This document shows, in pieces, positions 42,700-62,000 of a stretch of 62,000 nucleotides of DNA (position 1 is the first letter of the stretch; each line of letters opens with the position of its first letter). A program made the translations under genes and the position numbers. The DNA is taken from positions 3,426,773 through 3,488,772 of the forward strand of contig RPFO01000667.1 in assembly GCA_009746045.1 (NCBI GenBank). The letters are read 5' to 3'. The stretch is from Mesostigma viride. Lineage: Eukaryota; Streptophyta; Mesostigmatophyceae; Mesostigmatales; Mesostigmataceae. The notes under the pieces were generated by a model, which had not been told where the DNA came from, made no database searches, and worked only from the letters and a program-made list of their open reading frames with translations.

Positions 42700-43385
42700 G
42701 AATATATATACCAGTAGTGTAGATTAGTAAGGCTTAGCCTAGCATGTGGCCCACGCGCATGTGCGCCCATAATGGCCCCCATGGATGATGCCTTCAACAT
42801 TTAGCCATGCTTTGTCTATAATGGGACCCCCATGGATGTTGCATTAAGAATTTAGCCATGCTATGCCATGCAGAGAGATGCTCTCTGTCGAGAAGCCATG
42901 TCCTAGCTCTTGTATAGCCATGATGATCTTCCTCCCTCACAGGCATGCTCCCCCCTTACCCGGGCATAGCGTGATAGACCATGAGGGTGCAGGTGCCTTG
43001 GTGCACCTAGAGCAGGGGTAGCTTACATTCCCACCCTTGCATGAAGTAGCCTAGAATGTATTAAAAGCCATATGCCCCTTCTCAGGGCTATGTGCTACAT
43101 CTACTCCCAACGGAGTGATGTTGATAATTAATAGCCTTAGCTTAGTCCTTGTACAGCCATGCTATACGTCCTGGCTATGATCAGATTACTTGCCCACGCT
43201 CCTTGTTATGCCATGCTCACATGCCGGGTCTTATTGCACCCACAGATTGCCGGATCGTTAGCGTGTCCGTTTAGCTAGCATGCCCGAATGCAGCTGTGGG
43301 CCTGTGGCATGCATGCATTTGGCCGCATGAAGGAGACTGGGGGTCTCTGCCCTTTCACCTGTTGTGCATGCACACACAGGGATTA
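42700..43385 (+). other. 3' untranslated region of the ORF1-only element
   Basis: Non-coding; it shares about 170 bp with the complement of 45110-45280 (gcaccttggtgcacctagagca...). Confidence 0.55.
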
Positions 43386-43444
43386 AAAGCACTTCGGTGC
43401 TCCGTGACTCCCCAACGGGAGCACGTGTTTAATTAATTAATTAA

Positions 43445-43801
43445 TTAATGCCTCCATATTACAGACAAACCAGGAGGCTGCCCGGGTGTGGGCCTGTCGA
43501 TCACGTCTAGGGTAGCATATGTCCATGCCGAGTCTATCACAAAAAGTCCGCGGGGGGCGGCCAGCTGCCGCGCGCGCCGGCGGCCTGGGGCACGCCAGGT
43601 GAGGACATAACGCCCGGGCTGGGCGGGCTTGGTGCCATCTAGTCTATCTGGTGTGTCTACCTGATCTGTGCGGGCCAGGTGCCCGGCTAGGCCCAGGCGC
43701 CTGTGCCTAATAATGTGGGAAACATAGGGCAAATCAGCGTACAAATCCTCATTACTAATGTGCAAACCAATTAAGGGGATGTTAAGGGCCTTGCGCAGCA
43801 T
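43445..43801 (-). pseudogene. Non-LTR RT C-terminal region
   Basis: MLRKALNIPLIGLHISNEDL and RHRRLGLAGHLARTDQVD: the conserved C-terminal region of LINE ORF2. The frame is detached from the RT core upstream by indels. Confidence 0.7.
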
Positions 43802-44448
43802 TTTGGTGACGTTGCCGTCGAGTCGTTGCTCCAGCTCCTCCCGTCAGTGTCCAGATCTCGGCGCCGTATGTCAGGATCGTCAGAATGACGACCTTGAAGA
43901 GGTCACGCTTGACGATCCGGGGTAGGGCGGGGTTGCTCCACCAGCGGCGGTCAGTGGCGCCGTGGAGTTGCGCCCGGACGCCATGCCGATCCCGGGTCGT
44001 CAGGTCGTCCTCGCAGTCGATCGGGAAGCCAACTGCCGAGCAGCTTGCCGCGGCCTGAAGTAGGGTAGTTGATCCCTCGGTGTCGTCTAAGAGGCGGAGT
44101 GTGGGCGGCCGTGGGGCCTGCCATGCCGAGAGCCAGGGCCTCCGTTTTGGGGCTGATTTCTAGACCAACCGCCCGACGGCCTCGAGCGCCAGGCAGTCCA
44201 GCCAAAGTTAGGGCAGACGCCGGCTTCTCGATGTGCGTGATGTCGTCGGCATAAATGAGGTCAGCTAGTAAATTCTGCTCGTTAGTCGGCCCCCCTTCCC
44301 CAAGCTCGTTCGTGATCACTAGGCCAGAAGCACGGCCTGCAATGCTGAGCAAAGCGGGCACGTGCCTGGCGCATCACATAATCCACTACAATAATAAACA
44401 GGTACGGCGACAGGACGCAACCCTGCCAGACGCCGGTCTGCAGTGGAC
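43449..44448 (-). mobile_element. Second R-family non-LTR fragment
   Basis: About 1 kb matching 31180-32145 of the first copy with many small insertions. It lacks the usual 3' 230 bp and begins directly beside a (TTAA)n run. Two L-family 3' tails flank it in inverted orientation (43365-43440 and 44457-44529). Confidence 0.8.
43951..44361 (-). pseudogene. Non-LTR RT fragment
   Basis: Carries LLADLIYADDITHIE (catalytic YADD) and VGLEISPKTEALALG, equivalent to the RT in 31496-32218, with frame damage at the C-terminal side. Confidence 0.75.
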
Positions 44449-44456
44449 ATTAACAC

Positions 44457-44529
44457 GTTAATTAATTAAACTCGTGCTCCCGTTGGGGAGTCACGGAGCA
44501 CTGAAGTGCTTTTAATCCCTGCATGTGCA
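44457..44529 (-). repeat. L-family 3' tail in inverted orientation
   Basis: (TTAA)n then actcgtgctcccgttggggagtcacgg...agtgcttttaatccctgcatg, the complement of 43365-43440. Confidence 0.8.
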
Positions 44530-45012
44530 CAACTTGGAAAACCCTACATTCAGGTCCTGTCGGAGCGCATCCGATAAACCGTGCCGTCTACGGCGCCGGC
44601 TTGGCTGCCATGCAGTGTGTCCGTGAGTGTCCATGCCTTGGCGCCATACGTACCAGGCATGGCCGCATGGGTGTGGCTAATATTCTGATTTGGCACGCCG
44701 CAAAGGTGAAAACCATTTGCGTTCAGTGCCGGTCCGCGGAAAACGCGGGAAAACGCCATCTGCAAATGAATCCAGGCCGGAATCGAACTGGGGACCAGCT
44801 CTCGCACCAATTTAATTTGCTGACTATAGGACGGACGTCTCCGGATCCTAAGGCATCGCCAACTGACACCTACAGTCATGATCCGCAAAAGTTCTCCTTT
44901 CCGGGGAGTGATGCAAGCCTTTCGGATTTGGTACTAGTAGATAATGTGGCTAATATGATAGTGGCTAATATGGCTAGTCTAGCCCGTGGGATCAGGCGTC
45001 CACAGCTGTAAC
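44530..45012. other. Sequence of unknown class with tRNA-like motifs
   Basis: On the minus strand near 44770-44870 there is GTGTCAGTTGGCGATGCC, A-box-like, followed after about 60 bases by GTTCGATTCC, B-box-like. Stems do not pair well, so this is at most a tRNA-derived SINE head. No protein gene. Confidence 0.25.
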
Positions 45013-45105
45013 TAGGAACTAAATTAATTAATTAATTAATAGACACGTGACTGCGTCACGTGAGCAAAAGTCCTCAGTGGGAGGGGAACATGGGATGGAA
45101 TGGAT
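45013..45105 (-). mobile_element. R-family 3' end fragment
   Basis: (TTAA)n, CACGTGAC-tgc-GTCACGTG and gagcaaaagtcctcagtgggag, as at 30947. Confidence 0.8.
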
Positions 45106-47100
45106 TAATGAGGAACATAACTCCGTTGGGAGTATATGTAGCACATAGCCCAGAGAAGGGGCATGTGAGCCTATAATACATTCTAAGCTACTTCCTGCAA
45201 GGGTGGGAATGCAAACAACACTTGCTCTAGGTGCACTAGGGCACCTGCACCACCCAGAGTCTCGGGCAACTCCCAGCTAAGGGGAGCCTGTCATAGGTGG
45301 GGAAGATCAGCATAGCTATACAAGAGCTAGGGCATGGCTTCTCAGCAGAGAGTGACTCCTTGCATGGGCACGGCATAATTAAATAAAGCTAGGCATCATC
45401 TGGAGGGTGGCTCATCATAGGCACACATGTACATGACTAAAAAGGCTAGGCCTCAGCTGGTATAGTGCCTGTAGTAGGCGGGCATGTACAAGGCCACTGT
45501 CTAACTATTCTACACTACTGCTGCTGTATTCCCCTAGGCTGGGGCTGCTGGAGTCGCTGGCCGGGGCCGCGGTGGTCAAGGGGGTCGCGTGCCAGGGCTT
45601 GTGGCCGACGTAGATGGCCGCCCCCTTCCAGTACACCGGCTGGCCCGCCTTGGTCTGCCGGAGCTGGAGGTAGGTTGGCCATAGCTCCCGTCGCCTTTGT
45701 TGCTGCGCCAGGGTCAAGTCGTCGTCCACGGTGAAGGGAGTGTTCTCGAGCCGCTTGCGGCGTCTGAGAAACGAAATCTTGTCCGCTGGGCTCTCAAAGA
45801 TGAGAAGAAGCGGAGGCGCCCCTGCCTTACCCCGCGCGCGGGGGAGGCGGTGGGCGGTCAGCTTAATCTCACCAAGGAGGCCCATGCGTGCAAGGATTTT
45901 GCTCTCAAACGCACGTGCAAGCTTCTCGGAATTCTCACCTTCCACCATGTCGAAGTTCTTGAGGATGGCGTTGAGGCTGCGCTTGGCGAGCTCGGCCTCC
46001 TCGCGGAGGTCAAGCGTCTGCCGTTGGAGCTGGGCTGCGACGGCGGAGGTGGTGGAGGTGGTATGTTGCTTAAGCATGTCCGCCCAGGTGGTGATGGGAG
46101 GAGCATCGCCGGCCAGGCCAGCCGGGGCTGGCTTGGCGGCAATGTCCTTCACCGCCTGGGCGGTGAGGCCTGCGGTGTTCTGCAGGACCTCGATAGCGAT
46201 GGCATTGTCCCTTAGACGCAGCCTGGTCGATGTCGCGGAGCTGGGCGGTGATGGAGTCGGTGGAGGCGGAAGGGTGTGGGGGGGTGGAGGCGAGGAGGGT
46301 GGCGGTGGCGGTGGGGATGGTGGGGAGCTCAGCAGCCAGCGTGCGACCCACAGCTGCCACATCTGCAGCAATGGGCGTCACGTGCTGTGAGAGGGCGTCG
46401 TGGAGGTGGCGGAGGAAGGTGGACTCGGTAATGGGGGCGGGTTGCAGAAGGTCTGCGGCCGAGCGCTTAGTGATGGTAAAGAGAGCTGCGAGCTGAAGGC
46501 GGGGGCGAGGCCAGCCGGCCATGTTGGCCGAAGAAGGGGCGTCAGCTGCGCTATCGGAAAACCGGCCGTCAGCTCCATTGCGGAAAAGGTGGGTTCTGGA
46601 ATGGAACTGCTCGCACATGGCCAGCAGTGAGGCGTGGGACCCGTAAAACACGAGCTCCAGTAACTTGGAGCATGGCATTTCGAAAAAGGCAAGCCTGTTG
46701 ATGTCGAAGGTGGCAAAGAGCCGATCAACGTCAAAATCTCGTTCAGACCAGCCAGGTTCGCCTGGGCGACTGCGCTTTGGATCAGGCGAGGCTGAGGGCG
46801 AGGCATGAAGCCCGGGAGGGTGCTGGGCGACCACCAGTGCGCGACTAGTGTCACTGCTGCCTGCCGGACCTGATGGCGAAGCTGCAGCCGGAGCTGCAGA
46901 CGTATTTTCATTGCCGAGCGCAGCCGCCAGGCTGCGTTGCGTCGAGGCGCGTTTGTTCGCCATATGTTGCGTAATAGCTTCAGAAAATTATATCAGAATG
47001 TGCGTCGTAGACTAGACGCGTCGATTGTGATATTCACGGCTAAATTCGGTGCTCAAACGTGAAAGTTATGAGCTCCGCCGTCAGCCATGTCTACCTCGTG
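45106..47100 (-). mobile_element. ORF1-only (half-LINE-like) element, L family, minus strand
   Basis: Contains the ORF1 copy at 45505-46963, about 390 bp of 3' region similar to 42960-43140 and a 5' region starting near 47100. No ORF2 is present. It is in inverted orientation to the copy at 41512-43445. Confidence 0.6.
45505..46963 (-). pseudogene. ORF1-like protein, minus-strand copy with one frameshift
   Basis: Starts MANKRASTQRSLAAALG at 46963 and reads about 250 codons, then changes frame near 46215 and continues to a stop at 45505. It carries a basic N-terminus (DPKRSRPGE), ENTAGL/VKDIAAKPA-type helices, the LDLREEAELAKRSL coiled coil and the LTLAQQQRRRELWPTYLQLR end. It has the complete N-terminus that the plus-strand copy lacks. 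Confidence 0.75.
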
Positions 47101-47270
47101 GCTCGTGGCCTTGTCACGTGATAACTTTGGCAATACTGCGTTTCAGCCGTAACTGATTATACTGGCGTGTACGTCTGAATAAAGCGCATCGAATGCAAGT
47201 GGTCTGACCGAATTTGGGGCTCAGACGCAAAAGATCTGAGCTCCGCCGTCAGCCATACCGCTGTCAGCCA
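46975..47270 (-). repeat. Tandem 5' region (two monomers) of the ORF1 element
   Basis: Two related units, about 46975-47100 and 47150-47270, share gcgcatcgaatg/gcgtcgattgtg...aattcggtgctcaaacg...gagctccgccgtcagccat. This resembles the repeated 5' UTR monomers of L1 elements. Confidence 0.5.
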
Positions 47271-47279
47271 TGATGGGGG

Positions 47280-47620
47280 AACAGGTCACATGTACTCTGA
47301 ACCCGTGGAATGGATGGTGTAAGCTATCTAGGTCCTAGTTACAGGGGTGTAGGAACTAGATAGCTAGCATCATCCATTCCATCCCATGTTCCCCTCCCAC
47401 TGAGGACTTATGCTCACGTGTACTTACTTAATTACTTCATTGATCTCAGACCTAGTTCCGGGTTTGTGGGCACCACGGCCCGAATCACTGTGAATGCCAA
47501 ACTTGGTCACACGAGGAGCCCCCACTGGCCTGGCGGTGGTCTCTTTCATTACTACCTGCCACCTATCCTTGCGAACCATCTGCCTCCAGATTACAGACAT
47601 GCCAGGGGACTGCCACATAT
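47280..47620. mobile_element. Mosaic of R-family 3' pieces in both orientations
   Basis: 47345-47425 is an R-family 3' end in plus orientation (tcccactgaggacttatgctcacgtg). 47455-47615 is an adjacent internal piece in minus orientation (gggcaccacggcccgaatcac...). Confidence 0.65.
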
Positions 47621-48258
47621 TTGTAAGTAACTTTGTATGAGTGGGCACTTTAATTCTAGGGGGTTCCCATATGATTAAAAAGTACAAATGCAGCTGTGTG
47701 TATTACGATATCTTGAAATGTGTGCAAACTGACAAACATCAAAACTCATAGTTGTCCTTCATAATCCAAAGGTGCATTCACAAAAAATTACCAGCTACAA
47801 GGGAACCACAATTCAGCTGAAACAAAACTGATGGCCTGCATGCTGTGGAGAAAAACTATGTTGAAAAGTTGCTAGCCAGCCTGGCCTGCCCACAAGGCGA
47901 GCATGGCCGTGCAAGTCCTGCAACTGCCGGGTGATCTGGTCGGGCAATTCACACCATGCTATGTAGAGACCCTGGCATGAATGGCAACCAATCACTACAA
48001 TCTTCTTTTTTACTTTGTACACATATCCTGCTTTCCTGCTTTCTAGCTCTCCATCGCAAGCATTAAAAACTTGCGGGCTCCAACCATGCTCCCCAGGCAA
48101 TGCATGCGCACGAATAAGCAGGATTGCCTGGAATAAATGCTGAAATGCATGGTTCACCGAACACATCTCAAAACCACACGACTTTTTAAACATGTTCAAT
48201 GGTCTCTTATCCTCAGAGGACACTCATATCCCCACATTAGTGGCAGTCTTCCGTGCAC
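47621..48258 (-). other. 3' flank or 3' UTR of the FtsH4-like gene
   Basis: No family was recognised. A minus-strand frame at 47813-48223 of 136 codons starts 36 bases after the FtsH4 stop; it has no domain I know, and this is more simply the 3' UTR. No TGTAA was found close to the stop on the minus strand. Confidence 0.4.
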
Positions 48259-61978
<13,720 letters not shown>

Positions 61979-62000
61979 CTGCAATGGAGATATGTTGGCA

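Larger units (their letters stand above)
41512..43445 (+). mobile_element. ORF1-only (half-LINE-like) element, L family, plus strand
   Basis: ORF1, then about 740 bp without coding signal, then the 3' hairpins (GCACTTCGGTGC; gtgctcc...gggagcac) and (TTAA)n tail at about 43430-43449. There is no ORF2. A 3' region homologous to 42960-43140 follows the minus-strand copy. Compare mammalian HAL1 elements, which keep ORF1 only. Confidence 0.6.

Noticed and set aside
47813-48223. 136-codon minus-strand gene after FtsH4
   Set aside because: Starts 36 bases past the FtsH4 stop and has no recognised domain; a 3' UTR is the simpler reading.

Overview
This is nuclear DNA of a green alga, most likely a chlorophycean of the Chlamydomonas/Volvox/Haematococcus kind; the species cannot be named from sequence alone. 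The evidence is two intron-rich host genes of plant type (a CPSF30 that carries a YTH domain, and a YME1/FtsH4-type i-AAA protease), GC-rich coding exons, a TGTAA poly(A) motif of the volvocine kind, very long simple repeats, and a dense load of LTR, non-LTR and DNA transposons. No rRNA gene, credible tRNA gene or CRISPR array was seen. There is no bacterial-style operon.

Layout. 1-8822: 3' part of a degenerate Ty3/gypsy element (gag, zinc knuckle, PR-RT-RNaseH, integrase with chromodomain-like tail, an extra third ORF, 3' LTR). 8823-9387: two copies of a palindromic foldback MITE. 9388-20645: a giant (CCA)n tract split by a 9.7-kb Ty1/copia-like element on the minus strand (near-identical LTRs at 9964-10350 and 19257-19645), itself interrupted by a 2.1-kb tandem insertion. 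20646-21951: MITE-like palindromes and upstream sequence. 21952-30021: CPSF30-YTH gene, plus strand, 8 exons, 554 codons. 30022-48258: an 18-kb nest of non-LTR elements with (TTAA)n tails, a PIF/Harbinger-like element and a piggyBac-like element. 48259-61978: FtsH4/YME1-like gene, minus strand, 17 exons in the window with the 5' end missing. The two host genes are convergent and the transposon nest fills the space between them.

What the host genes do. CPSF30 is an RNA-binding subunit of the cleavage/polyadenylation machinery; in the plant lineage the long form also reads m6A through its YTH domain. FtsH4 is a membrane-bound ATP-dependent zinc protease of the mitochondrial inner membrane. There is no sign that they act together.

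Most striking observation. In both genes many introns contain degenerate copies ('echoes') of the exon edge they adjoin, splice site included, on the same strand and usually as decayed tandem units of about 40-120 bp. I count this at nine of the 17 FtsH4 exons (ten edges) and at three CPSF30 exons. Introns here appear to have grown by repeated tandem duplication anchored at splice junctions. Also notable are a base-resolved insertion chronology (piggyBac-like element into an ORF1 codon pair at CTTAAG, then a Harbinger-like element into the resulting TTAA), ORF1-only non-LTR elements, a copia-like element with its protease domain between integrase and RT, and a gypsy element with a second PPT-like tract before integrase.
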